From Glandiceps talaboti (lineage: Eukaryota > Hemichordata > Enteropneusta > Spengelidae): a DNA stretch of 64,000 nt. Position 1 is the stretch's first letter, and each line of letters starts with the position of its first letter. The stretch is from positions 20,182,675-20,246,674 of the forward strand of contig NC_135560.1 in NCBI RefSeq assembly GCF_964340395.1, read 5' to 3'. The notes under the pieces were generated by a model that was given only the letters and a program-made list of their open reading frames with translations, was not told the origin of the DNA and made no database searches. Positions 1 through 12,600 of the stretch are shown one piece after another. The position numbers and the translations under genes were made by a program.

Positions 1-565
1 ATTTTATCTGTAGTTTCATTTGAAATTTAAAAATTTAAGAAAAAAAATTATGTGTTAAATCCTTTGTTGACTTCATGTAATATGTAAACTAAAATCATAT
101 AAAAAAATATCAAGAATCTGATCTGGGAAATTACAAGGAAGCAAATCAAATCATTAGATTACGTCAAACTGACAAAATCAAACCAAGTGGCATGAAGTCA
201 TATCTTGAGTGTTGTAACACCTGGAACAAACTTTCACCTAATATTGTTTGTTACTGCAGGAACCACCCAAACTTTTGAAAGAAGACTTGACACTCACTGG
301 GAGGGAAAGGAATCAAATACAACCCAGAAACTGATACTTCATATTAGGATTATTAAGTGTGTGCCCAACCTGGAATCTATTCAGATCTGAAGTCAAAGGC
401 CCAGGAGGGCCTAACTGCCAGAATGTAACTATGTAACTATGTAACTATGAAACCAAGTAACAATGTAACTATGTAACTATGTAACTACTAGCATGTAAGT
501 TTTACTTACCATGTACCACAAGTTATTAAAATATCCTGAATGGAACTCTGAGTAATTGTACTTAC
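1..565 (-). other. RGP1 intron 4 (partial), repeats
   Basis: I recognise no further RGP1 exon here on either strand. The stretch holds an 8-bp repeat (ATGTAACT) at 423-487 and a duplicated donor-site segment at 503-560. The rest is AT-rich with no clear feature. Confidence 0.6.
423..487. repeat. (ATGTAACT)n microsatellite
   Basis: About seven copies of ATGTAACT, interrupted once near 450-460. Confidence 0.9.
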
Positions 566-715
566 CATACACCACAAGTACTCTGAATGGAACTCTGAGT
601 AGTTTTGTTGGTGAGTTTAGTCTTTGGGTTCCTATGGTAACTTTGTAGGAATATTTGACTGACTGGCCTTTGTATGATGGTGGGGCATCTCTTGGTATGA
701 CTTCTTTATAATAAA
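566..715 (-). CDS. RGP1: RGP1 exon 4
   Basis: Acceptor GTTGACAG above 715, donor GTAAGT at 560-565. It encodes [29 protein letters not shown] and [18 protein letters not shown] duplicated copy of the donor region lies 56 bp further downstream (see findings). Confidence 0.93.
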
Positions 716-2986
716 CTGTCAACAAATGGATATTGACATACAGCTGTAAGTTAGCTATGACCAATCAGATCTGCTATATTTTTAGGGATCAGTTTTTATC
801 TTATCTGACTAAATACTAGTCTTGGTTACCCAGACTCTCACTGCTGGGGCTCTACTACAAGACCATCGAGAGGAGAGTTTGGGGGAACATAATCCCAAAT
901 CACCTGCATGGGATGTCACACAGTACATATATTCTAATTAATGAAAATTGGGGTTTACAAATCTCATTCTTTGTAATTAACATATATAAATTGCGAAAGA
1001 ACCTGGATCGTTCAGCATGCAATGTTGAAAATGAAGTATATAATTCCCCAGAATGCATTGCTTTGGGAGAGAGATCTGGTGTGGGCGATTGGGATTATGT
1101 TTCCTAGGTCTCTGGATAGTCTTGTAGTAAAGTACCCAGTGGTGAAAGTCTGAGTAAATGGAGACAAAATAAGTATTGGGGAAAAAGTTGTCTGGCAGAG
1201 ATAAAGAAAAGTTTGCTCTGAACAAAAGAAATATTCGGTCTAATTCTTTATATGACAGTGACACACCACTAATAAGATAATTTACTAATATGCAAAGATA
1301 AGATTCAAACAATTTTTTTTTCACAATGACTTGTAAACAATGTCTCTGCTAAAACCCCATACAGACATATATGCAGCACTGTTAAAATTAAGCATTGAAG
1401 TAATGCATTTGAAAGTTTAAGGCCAAGGTTTCAATCCTAGATTCTCACATTATTGTTATCTTATCAGTGGATCTATGAGGATAAAATAGGATTGCTCATT
1501 TGTTTTGGGCCAACTTTTTCCATCAATTGTTTTTCACACAACTTATGTGAAATCCTTTTTTAAAAGTGGACCTTTTCTTTAAAGACCTGTGTCTTATTAC
1601 TAGGGTTAGAATTTGAGTGTGGAAATAGTTGTGTGCCAGATCTATATGAAAAGTTAGAAACAAAGAATGCTCCTTTTCAACCCGACTCCACTGATAAGAT
1701 AATTACTAGTTCAAGACTGTGAAACTCTGGAGATTTAAGAGGACGCTTTACTTACATGTTCTAGATTCACCAGGAACAAGAGTAAGATCACAAAATAAGA
1801 TTTTGGGTTGCGATGACAGAACTGTGATTCCCCTTTCTCCTGTAAAGCAAACTTGTGTACATGTAGGTCTACTTTTGATTATGAAAATGACATATAGGAT
1901 GTTGTACTGTGCAGTAACATTTATGAAAGTTAATACCTTTCTGAATGATATCTGCAAATTTTTTGTAAATAAATTTTAAGTTTACAATAAATGTTCACAT
2001 ATAATATAGGAAAAAAGTCTCTCACTTTAGGATTTTCAATATAGAAAATAATCAGTTGTTTAAAGGGAAATAAAATACAGAAATAAAATACTTGGCACTT
2101 AATTTTAGTTGTAACTGCAGCCTTTTAGGAATGATGCACAGTCATCAACTGAAAAAAATTGTCTTTGTTCAAAGAATCAGCCTTCTATTAAGTTTCCATA
2201 TTTGGAACAAAATACAGCATTATTTAGGTACCATCATGCGCTACAAACTGGGGAGATGATGATAACCAGTGAATGGTGTACACTTACCTCTACTTGGTAC
2301 AAAAGTTGTTTCATTGCCAGATTTAGACTGCTCTGATGATGCACTGCTTGGAAGAAGTACCCTGCTTTCACTGATATTGCACTGACAATGTATCTGAGCA
2401 CTGGCCCAGGCTAAAGTACTTTTTCGATTCCTGATAATTAACAAAGACAATAAAGCAAATCTATGAGAAATGTATAGTACTGGTACAAATAACTGATGCT
2501 GATTTATTGATTGATTGATTGATTCAGGAAAGTAAAATAAGTAGTGAAAGACGTCATTTCAAATTAGGTCATATAATTTTTCTATTGTGTAGGTGTTATG
2601 GAAGTATCATCCATCATCGGGTTGTTTGTCTGGTCTGTAGCTTTGGGTTCAGGGCTAACATTATATAGTCTGGATGCCAACTGTGGTACTAAACCACCAT
2701 CTGTGAGTGGTTTGGTTACGACACTGTATAGGAACTAGACTAAACATTATGCCACTACATTTGTACAGTCACTGTAGTGGTGTGGTCCATCTGATGGGAA
2801 AACGATAGTCAAGGCGGGGTGGTAGATAATAGTATAAAATGTACGGTAAAAATACGGGTCAATCAAGTCAACTTACCCCGGACTAGCACTTTTGCAGGCA
2901 GGATTAGTAAATGTGACACGGCACTCAAACGTCTCTCCGGCAAGAAATACGGAGCCCCGAGTGATGACTGCAACAGCTTCTATCAT
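566..2986 (-). CDS. RGP1: RGP1, RAB6A-GEF complex partner 1 (5' part, four exons)
   Basis: Rgp1 binds Ric1 to form the guanine-nucleotide exchange factor that activates Rab6 for retrograde traffic to the Golgi; it has an arrestin-like beta-sandwich fold (family knowledge). Four minus-strand exons are visible: 2877-2986, 2288-2430, 1756-1839 and 566-715, all with AG/GT borders and matching phases. They encode about 162 residues. Diagnostic stretches agree with human RGP1: start [18 protein letters not shown], then [12 protein letters not shown] and SESRVLLP, then PKILFCDL and PGESRT, then [13 protein letters not shown] and [10 protein letters not shown]. The start at 2986 aligns with the human start. 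The C-terminal half is outside the window. GBA2 starts 465 bp away on the other strand, suggesting a shared promoter. Identity is firm. Confidence 0.95.
826..1165. repeat. Inverted pair of a ~80-100 bp dispersed repeat
   Basis: The plus-strand segment 826-905 and the reverse complement of 1045-1165 share ACCCAGACT/ACTCAGACT, CTACTACAAGAC and AACATAATCCCAA in the same order. The two copies face each other across about 140 bp. Confidence 0.8.
1756..1839 (-). CDS. RGP1: RGP1 exon 3
   Basis: Acceptor TTTACAG above 1839, donor GTAAGT below 1756. It encodes [19 protein letters not shown] followed by TLVPGESRT. Human has [19 protein letters not shown] at this point. Confidence 0.94.
2288..2430 (-). 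CDS. RGP1: RGP1 exon 2
   Basis: Acceptor TTATCAG above 2430 and donor GTAAGT below 2288. It encodes [16 protein letters not shown] and a serine-rich stretch ending TTFVPSR. The WASAQIHCQ core is identical to human RGP1. Confidence 0.94.
2665..2742 (+). mobile_element. Solo 78-bp TIR element (family of the 46-bp minisatellite)
   Basis: It begins near TAGTCTGG and ends CTAGACTA, so the ends are inverted copies (TAGTCT). It is flanked by the direct repeat AACATTAT at 2657-2664 and 2743-2750. The interior carries one diverged unit of the minisatellite seen at 36063-37448. I infer a non-autonomous DNA transposon. Confidence 0.75.
2877..2986 (-). CDS. RGP1: RGP1 exon 1
   Basis: Codes for residues 1-36 plus two bases of G37, beginning [11 protein letters not shown]. 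The donor is GTAAGT directly below 2877. The ATG at 2984-2986 is placed by alignment with the human protein. Confidence 0.93.
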
Positions 2987-3451
2987 TATCTTCGTAGCAC
3001 AGGAACTTATAGCATAGAAACGTTCTTACTATTTGTGTAAATCACAGTCCCTCTATCACTCTGTGTAAACCATAGATCTTGGAGAGGACTATGTGTAAAC
3101 GAACTGAACGAACGTCAACACTGCATATTAATATTGATAGACACTGAGCACAGCTGACCAGTGAAAATAGACATCACTTCCGGTCTCGTGGATAAAAGCG
3201 TTTTTTGTCGCGTTTCTCAACACTTCACTAGATTACTCCACTCTCTGTAGCCTGATAACAACAAATACTTCAAAAATAGGACGTTTTCCGCTGGAAATTT
3301 AGTCAAACACAAACCATATAGGCCCAACTTCTTGATAATAGTCTGTCCACGTCCTTCTCTCTGCTCTGTTGATATCCACATCGAACTGTGCCTACGTCAG
3401 ACTTACACGTATATCGATGACGTTTCACGCAAGGTCCAAACAAATGACGAA
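2987..3451. promoter_or_regulatory. RGP1-GBA2 bidirectional promoter
   Basis: 465 bp between two divergent start codons, locally richer in CpG than its surroundings (for example TTGTCGCGTTT near 3207). An ETS/GABP-type site, CACTTCCGGT, sits at 3175-3184; such sites are common in animal bidirectional promoters. No TATA box is evident. Transcription starts cannot be placed by eye. Confidence 0.65.
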
Positions 3452-3615
3452 ATGGCAGCAGACGAGAATGTGACAGATTTGTCGTTTCCGTCCGAATCTG
3501 GTGTACCAGACTTTGGATGGCGAGTAAAACTTGATCATGCGTTTGAAGAAGAACGACATCCAGTGAGATCGGTTCGCGTGCATCAGATACCAGAATTACT
3601 GCCTATGGTGTCCAG
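3452..3615 (+). CDS. GBA2: GBA2 exon 1
   Basis: Residues 1-54 ([12 protein letters not shown]..., then [11 protein letters not shown] aligned with human PPFGWRICLAH). Donor GTAATT. An out-of-frame upstream ORF overlaps the start codon (see findings). Confidence 0.9.
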
Positions 3616-6600
3616 GTAATTTTGGCTTTGATGGAGTCACTCCTCGATCCTCCGCAATGTCCGGGGTGCGATGTCTAAAGTCTTTTAAAGAGTTCAATGA
3701 CCTTTGTTAATTTTATGTTCCCTGAATAGCGTTGCGGTCATGACTGATATGAAATCGGCGTTGCTTCGCAATTTCTCCTTAACTTAAGCATTCAACATGA
3801 CCAATTTTTACTCATATCTTTTTTACAAATTTGTTTTACGATTTGTAGATAAAATTAATTGCAAAATCCAGGGCTTGAGATGAGAGTGTATAGTTTGGTA
3901 AAATGCAAGTCACTATTTTTAATAGATAGTATTTAAAAAACAGTGAATGTGTGGATATACAATTATCAATTTATCAATTAACAATATGACTGGAATCCCA
4001 ATTAACTTTTCAAAACTATACCCACTATTGATATTTCAGATTTTGAATTTAAAAAGACTGCATTTAACAATACAAATCATGCATGCTCAGAAAGATATTT
4101 GTACAAATCATAAATGAGATCGTCATTTTATTTTGATAATTAGTAAATGTGTGGTGAGATAAGCCAAGACTTATTCTACTTGATATGACAGGTATATATG
4201 GTATTGGTATGACCTGTGGAAGAAAGGTAGAAAGCCATACATCGACCTGTTTAGGCCTCTTGATTGCCAACAAATTTATGGTAAGTTTACCAACATTATA
4301 TTTTGAACTCCCACCCCACCCCACCCCACCCCACCCCACCCCGTGAATTCACTAAATTAGACTTTGGAGTTGAAACAAAAGTCTACATGAACATTAGGTC
4401 CATACACATCACTTTAGTTTATTATATACATATAATAGATTTAAAAAAAACACTGTTATTTACTTTGCCGGTTTGATATTTACAACAGTGTCATGGAGTT
4501 GAAGTGGGTTTTATATTCTGTTGGTGTCAGTTGCCAAGATAAATGTTGCATTCCATGCTTATCATGGTTTAAAAAAATACTTACAGATGGTATCCAATCA
4601 ATCAATCAATCAATCAATCTGTCCGTCCGTCCGTCCATCCATCCGTCCGTCCGTCCGTGTCTGTCCGTCCGTCTGTCCATCCGTCCGTCCATCCATCCAT
4701 TCATCCATCCATCCATCCATCTATCCATCCATCCATCCATCAATCAATCAATCAATCAATTAATCAATCAATCAATCAATCAATCGATCAATCGATCAAT
4801 CTGACCAATTAATCAGTCAATCAACAGACTAGATAGACTGTCAGATTCCAAAAAACACTGTTCAGTGGCACTGACGGTGATCAGTCCAAACTGAAACTTC
4901 TATTTCCTCTTGAAATATCCCCAAATTCAAGTTTGTTGACAATATATTTCATTAGTATGCTATGGTCTTGGTTAAATGAATTATTGATAGTTTGGGTATT
5001 ATTGTATATTTCAGGTGTGCCATTGGGTGGTATTGGTGGTGGCTCCATCAACAGAGGATGGAAAGGAGAATTCTGTAGGTGGTCACTGACACCAGGAATC
5101 TATACCTATGATACTGTAGAGGCCAACCAGGTAATTACATTCTAGTACAGTAATCTATTCAGATCTTACACAGTAGAATCCAATTTTAGACAGAAAGCTA
5201 CAAAGCAGTATGTATGTATGTAATGTTTGTCAGTGTTCTCCTCATGATTGGTTGTATGGATGGTGGTCAGTTTGCATAATAATTTACATTACATAATGGT
5301 CAGCATATAATATATGCATATCTTCAACATTGAAACATGTTTGTATTTGACACATGGACACTGGGCTCAGTCATTTCTCCGTAATGTGAAAGTATTATGT
5401 GAATACATGTATTATCATTCAGAGATTACTTAAGTTCAAGGATGGAAGCACAGCAGAAATCTGCCAAGCATGGCAAGCCTGATGACAAGGACGGTATTAG
5501 CATCATGCTTTCTCTATAGTGGGGAGGCCACTATTTTTTAGTCTAGAAGAAAATGAAAGCTAAGGCAACATTTCTGGCAAAATTACTCTCTAGAGTTTTT
5601 CATAATTTGTGCTTATTAACATATTTAGTCAATTTCTCAAAAAAAGCTCAAATAAATATGTGCATTTTATAATAATAATAATAGTAATGTAATGTACTTT
5701 TTAACTGTGTGATATAGTTTACAGTGTGTATACAGAAAAGTGGAAGAACAGTATATCAACAAGTATTATCACCATTGAGACCAACTAGGCAGAGTTTGTA
5801 CACCTGGAACTGGGGTTATAATGGTGAATATGCATATTACCATGCATTGTATCCTAGGGCCTGGACAGTGTATCAACTTCCTGGTCAGAATGTAACACTT
5901 GTATGCAGACAAATCTCACCAATAATTCCACATGATTATAAAGTAAGTACATGATATCATACAGGAGAATTCAATACTATACAACTTATTTAGGAGCAAA
6001 TATTCTCAGTGGATGTACAAACTAACCAAGGTGTATTCTACAATGTATAAGCTACCAATACTGTTTATGACTTTCAATGTATGTTTTTTCCATTTCTAGG
6101 ACACAAGTCTTCCAGTTGCCGTGTTTGTCTGGGAAATTTACAACTATAATGAGGAACCAATTGATGTGTCCATCATGATGACATGGCAGAATGGTACAGG
6201 AGAACAAACAGATAAATCTGGGAATAGATGGAATGAACCATTCACTCACAAAGGTCAATCTTCAATGGAATGTGATATCAGAGGTGTTTTGTTGCACAAT
6301 GCACATCCAAGTATGAAATGTACAATGTCAATTTCTGCTGCCTGCAAGGTGAGCGTGTTTACATGTAGGTTGTTGCTATGGAGACAAGAATAGATAACCA
6401 TGAATGGAAATTGTTACTCACCACATAGACCCTACATGAGAGGTCAATGCTCACAGTCACAAATATTTTGGAAGACAAAAACAACTACTTTTCCTTGAAA
6501 AAGGAAAGATTATTGACTGTAAGAAGGAACTTTCATTCTTAACTATGAGCCCAGATTTCATGACCATTTATTTTTGTAAGTTGTATGGTAGATAACATTG

Positions 6601-9600
6601 ATAGTGCCGGTTCAAAGTCAATATTTGGTAAAACTAAAAGCAACAATTAGTTTACAACAATATCATTCAAATCCTGTGAAATACCATCCATATAATGTAG
6701 GATGTTTTTTCCTGTCCTTTGAATGTGTTTTCACTCATACATCATAATTCTGACTTTTCAGGATGATGTCAAGGTCAGTCATACTACAGCATTTAATCCA
6801 TCAGGTGATGGTAGAGATATATGGATAGATCTTATAACTGATGGAGAGCTTACTTCAAATCAAGGTATGAATGATATGGGATTCAAATTTCACTCCATTT
6901 ACTGGACTAACTTTGATAACAGATGCTCAAATACATGTAATCCTTTTTCTATCGGGGTGGGGGTGCGGGTGAGGGTCGGGGTGGTGGGTATTTGTTTGTA
7001 CACATAAACTATAAGTTGGGAAAAACAGGATTAATGTTAATAAAGGAAAAATGTAATACATTTTTCTGATCTATTAGGTGCTAGCATAAAGACTAAAGAA
7101 GGGGAGTTAATTGCAGCAGCACTTGCTACAAAATGTCCTGTAGCAGCTGGTGGAAAAAGTACAACTGAGTTCTGTCTGGCATGGGATATGCCAAAGATTC
7201 ATTTCGGGGGCAAAGGAAAGACCTATAACAGGTAAATAAACTTTGTATGGATTTGTCTACCTGACACTTTGTCTACAAGACAGATAGAAAGCTCAATGCT
7301 AAAAACTTTGAACTGATTATGTGTTATAACTTTTGTAAATCATTTGAATTACCAAGCTGATGAACAATTTTTGGTTATGACATTTTGTGTTTCACAAAAG
7401 GAATGATGAACACAAACTTAGTGCAAGTTTGTAAAATATACCAAGTATATTATGTAACTACGAAAATTTGATATTTAGTGAATGTAGATGTGCAAATGTA
7501 TCACATGACTCAGAAAGAGCATCTTTTGCTCCAATCAGACATGACTACTAGAAGAGATTGAATTGATAACCAATCTCAAAATCCGTAGCGCACCTCTGAC
7601 AGACAACGTACTCAAAGTTTGATCTTAAAGGCTAAGAATCGATATCAAGGATTAGAGTTTAAAGTGTGAAAAATAGATCTCTGGCAGAGCAGAAGAAGAA
7701 GTTGGTGCAGAACAAAAGAATAATTCCATGCAATCCTTATGGCCCCTTGCAACATAGCCCTTCAATCCAACATTGGTTGTTGAGTCTAAGTAGTAATTTT
7801 TTATTTACACATTGTACATTTAAGACTAGAAAAGAGGAGGAACAAAGTTCTAGTGACAAAGATTTGACATTTATTGTATCTGAAATAATTTATGTTTTGT
7901 GTATTGCTTTCATATTATAATATTCAGAACATGTTTGTTGTTTCTGTACAGGAGATATACCCGTTGGTTTGGAAGTGAAGGGAATGCAGCGCCCTCATTG
8001 TCCAGTTATGCACTAAAGCAGTATCCAGACTGGGAAAGGAAAATTGAAGACTGGCAGAATCCTATACTACAGTGCGAGTGAGTGGTATTTAAAAGATCTC
8101 AGTAAATATGTAATTTTTTTTTTAACTCAAGTAGTGTGGTCAATTTTCAATTACTAAACTTGTGTAGACATGCAAACACATATTTTACATTACATTTATG
8201 TGGTACTTGTGGTTTATGATTTATTGCTTAGAATGATAATATGAAGTTAGTACCAGCATTACCAGTGTCAGTGTAAAACATCTCTAGTTATAAGCAATAC
8301 CTTTAAAAAGTCCATATTTTTTTAAAGGGGCATGTAGTGGCTGACTTGAATCTATATTTGTCTTTTTCCTGTAGGTCACTTCCAAGCTGGTACAAGTCAG
8401 CATTATTTAATGAACTGTATTATGTATCTGATGGTGGAACTGTCTGGGTAGAACATAGCAGTGATAATAATGGTATTATGAATTGCCAAGATGTCACCAG
8501 TCAATGTATCAAAGAATATGGCAGATTTGCATATCTAGAAGGTATTTATCAAACCTGTGTTATGATTTTGCTTTGCTTAATTTGCATTTGCGTTGTCAGT
8601 CTTCTGTTACTTGTTATAGAAAGAGCCTTACTAGCACTGATAGTAATGATTGTAGGTAATAAATGAAGGAAAGTACTGATTGGATTGTGGTAATGCATTA
8701 TTATTGTATGGTCTTCCATACAATGCTATTAATCTTTTGCAATATGCAAAAAATACTGCTGTGGTGCTGCCAGAATAAACACTTGTTCAAGCAAGTTCAC
8801 CTATATTTCTCCTATTCTTCTGTTCACTTCTGGTTCTTTCATCTGGTGTGTTACAAATTATTTTGCTTGAATTAGATTAGATTAGATTAGATTAGATTAG
8901 ATTAGAGTAGATCCCACATACATCATTTAATACTGTGTGTGTCTGTTTCAGGTCATGAATATAGGATGTACAATACCTATGATGTTCATTTCTATGCATC
9001 GTTTGCTTTCCTTATGTTATGGCCTCAGTTACAACTTAGTCTACAGTATGATATAGGTAAGTACATGTACAAACACTGTAAAACATTATTTGTACTCTTT
9101 TAACATACATTGTTTAGTGTGTTGGGTGTGGCGTCGGGTGTACATTCCTTAATTTCTTATACTCTAAGCAGACACTGGTATTTATTGCAGACACTGGTAT
9201 TTAAGTATGACTAGTTTTTTCTTAGATCTTGGGTGCATTAAATAAACATCATAGGAAATACACACATGCTTTTATTTTATCCATCAGTCATGCAGAAGTA
9301 AAGTTCATGAGGGATCTCTCTCTTCTATAGAGACGTTTTTTTAATCTCAAGGCACCACAATCATGCAGATAACATTAAAGTTTCATGTTTTATCCATTCC
9401 TTTCCCTTATACAAAAAAAGGAAAACATTTTTAAACAAAATGAAATGATGTTTGCATTATTTTGCATATGAACTTTCAATTATATCTCATTCATTATTCA
9501 AATAATACTCATACCAAGTGACAAAGGTTTCCAATTGACTATTTTCAGCATCAACAATTCTCCAAGAAGATAGTGAAGTAATGATAGAACATTTCTCTGG

Positions 9601-12600
9601 TAAGAAGAGGAAAAGGAAGAGTGCTAATCTCGTACCACATGACATTGGAGATCCAGGTAAGTCAATGTATTGTCAGAAAATAAGATTCCAGACAATTGGG
9701 TACGGCGTTGAAGAAATTGAGACTCAGTCAGCATACCTTCAAGTTTCAACTTGTGGTCTACCATTCACTTTTCAGAATAAGTAACTGTAGACTGAAAGAC
9801 TGTCATGTTGGTATTGTGTGCTCCCTTAATTGTTGGTTAGGATACCTCATATTTCAGACAAGTTGCTGTAGACTGGCAGATTTGTTATTGTTTGGCATGT
9901 GCTGCTTACTAAATCACCAGCAAGGGACTCACACCACGCACCACAACAAATTGCTCAGTCTAAACTCGCTGTACATAACAATAAGTCTATTTGATCAAGC
10001 AAAGGGGTCTCCTTGTCTTATACTTAATACAACTATTTGTGTATTACAGTAACAACATTTCAGAAAATAACAAACCTTATCGAATAATTCTAAAGAAATA
10101 TGATCAATGGACAAATTTATTAAGTGGATGCATCTCATCTGTCAAACTATTTGTCAATTTATCAGTAAGTTGGTCTTATTAGACTGAGTCCATTGGCTCC
10201 AATAACTTTTCAAGCTCTCGTTAATGATGTTATCACACTGAGACTGTGTCAACTAAGCTTTACCTTTGAATAAGTTTTAATGAGAATTATGTATGTGTAT
10301 TTTGTACACTGACTTCAGTCAAACATAAGGTCAAAGTTACAGACTGTGTCATTTTAATGTATAATGGTGATTTTTATCAACAGATGGTGAACCATGGGTT
10401 TTAGTCAATGAGTATTTACAACATGACACTTCAGACTGGAAAGATCTCAATCCAAAGTTTGTCCTACAAGTTTACAGAGACTATTATTTCACCAAAGATT
10501 TTGAGTACCTCAAACAGATGTGGCCCCAAGTTCAAGTAAGTTGTTATTATAGATTTTGGATACATCAAACAGATGTTTAAGTAAGGGTTGCTTGTTGAGA
10601 AATATTGTTTGAAAGTCAATTGAAAGAAAACGCAGTGTTGTGACAAGCGCGTGAGCTCACTGAAATATTAAAACCAAAAAGTGAATATGCGTATTAAAAC
10701 TACACAAAAACTGTAAGTAGTAAGTTTTCTGCTGGAAAAAAACATGATGATTTAGCATGTGTGATTGTCAAATTATGTTTATTCTCTATGATAGGCTGTG
10801 ATGACAGTCTCATTGTCATGGGATACAGATGGAGACGGTATCATAGAGAATTCTGGGTATGCAGATCAGACTTTTGATATGTGGAAAGTCAGTGGTGCCA
10901 GGTATGGATAGTTAATGCATTCTCTCTTGCACTTGTTGGGGACCATGGCATGTTGAACTGATGAGTGACAGTTTAGTTATCTGTCTTTCCATCTTTGTAT
11001 CATCTGCAGTATCTTGTCTACTCATTAAGACTTGGTATACATGTAAATGACGACTATGTGCAAACCAGATTGTAAATGGCAAAACAGTCTTTAGTTGATA
11101 AATGGTGATGGTTTCCTCTACAGCAACTTATGTATAAACACTTACTATCTCTATGTTCAGATATGATGTCAATTGTTGATAACTGGGTGTAATGTGACAT
11201 AAACAGAAATACAACTTGCACTATACCAGCATTCTATGTTTGTATATGATTTGGTATAGGTTAGAATTGTATCAGTTTATATTGTCATTGTATCTGTATG
11301 ACAGTGGTACAATCTGTAACTGAGGCCACATTTCTACTTAACAGTGTACATAATAAACAGACATTACTGATTTTGAGGTATATCTGAGGTGCTAGAGGAG
11401 GGCATAAACAGTATTGAAATAAGAGTGTGGTATTTTGCAAATTTATGTCATAAGAATATATAATAAAATAAGAATATCTGATGAAAACTATACCAGCCAC
11501 TAGGTACGATTCAACATGTTTTAGTAGTGGGAATCACATTAAATATATTTCAATATAAGAAAAAAATAACTACCAAAGACAATATAAAGTTACAGACTGC
11601 TTCCTTTTAAACATAAGTAGCCACAAAAGACCATAAAGTTAGACTGACTGCAGTGCCCCTTCAAAGCTATATTCAATAATGTAATATTGCAATGTTTCTT
11701 GTCAGTGCATACTGTGGAGGTCTATGGTTAGCTGCAGTCAGAATGACAGTGGAGATGGCTAAAATACTTGGCCATGAAGATGATTACATAAAATACTCAG
11801 CTGTCTTAGCTAAAGGCAAGGTGTCATATGAAGAAAAGCTTTGGAATGGTGAGTTTTTACCTTATAGTTTAAATCTAAAATAGGGAGTGTAATAACAATG
11901 TATGTATTCATTGTAACCTATACCAATAGTTTATGTTTCAGACTCTGAAATTATCAAGTTTTTCACTATTTGATTGTCATCAAAATCCCCCAAAATATGT
12001 ACTCATTTATTATGTACTATAAATGTTTTGAAATGTTTGCCAGTAGAAATCGTGTTTCAAGACTGTAAAACATAAAAAGAAATGATTATCAAAATTGTAT
12101 GACACAAATATTTTCTCTTTTTTTTCAGGCAAATACTACAATTATGATAGTAGCAATAAAAGTTACAGAGACAGTATTATGGCAGCACAGACAGTAGGAC
12201 ACTGGTATCTGAAGGCTTGTGATTTAGTAGCTGACAGTCATCAAGTTTTCCCATCAGACCATATACAGAGTAGTTTGCAAACTGTCTATCAAATGAATGT
12301 CATGAGCTTTCAGAAAGGTACCATGGGAGCTGTCAACGGTATGAGACCTGATGGTAAAGTTGACATCACAAGTATGCAAGGTGAAGAAGTGTGGACTGGA
12401 ATTACATATGCATTAGCAGCTACCATGATACAAGAGGTAGGGCACTGTGACATTTGCATCTTTACAAAGTTGAAACTTCTAAAAAGAATTTTGTCAAATA
12501 CTGCCATTGACAAGAACGATTCCAATCAGAGGTTGGCGGGCTGATGCCCAGACAAGAAGTCAATTTTATTATAACTTCATCAAAAACAGGTAGATTTGCT

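Larger units (their letters stand above)
716..2876 (-). other. RGP1 introns 1-3 with dispersed repeats
   Basis: Introns 716-1755, 1840-2287 and 2431-2876. They hold an inverted pair of one repeat (826-905 and 1045-1165), two opposite copies of the GTCTGGCAGAG family (1185-1330 plus; 1395-1640 minus), a (TTGA)n run at 2501-2524 and a solo 78-bp TIR element at 2665-2742. No other exon was seen. Confidence 0.7.

Noticed and set aside
205-390. 61-codon ORF at the left edge
   Set aside because: No similarity to RGP1 or anything known and repeat-like composition.
4493-4804. ORFs with SINQSINQ / PSVRPSI repeats
   Set aside because: Translation of tetranucleotide repeats; the same applies to 58813-59176.
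8871-8905. Telomere-type repeat
   Set aside because: The period is five (ATTAG), not the TTAGGG hexamer.
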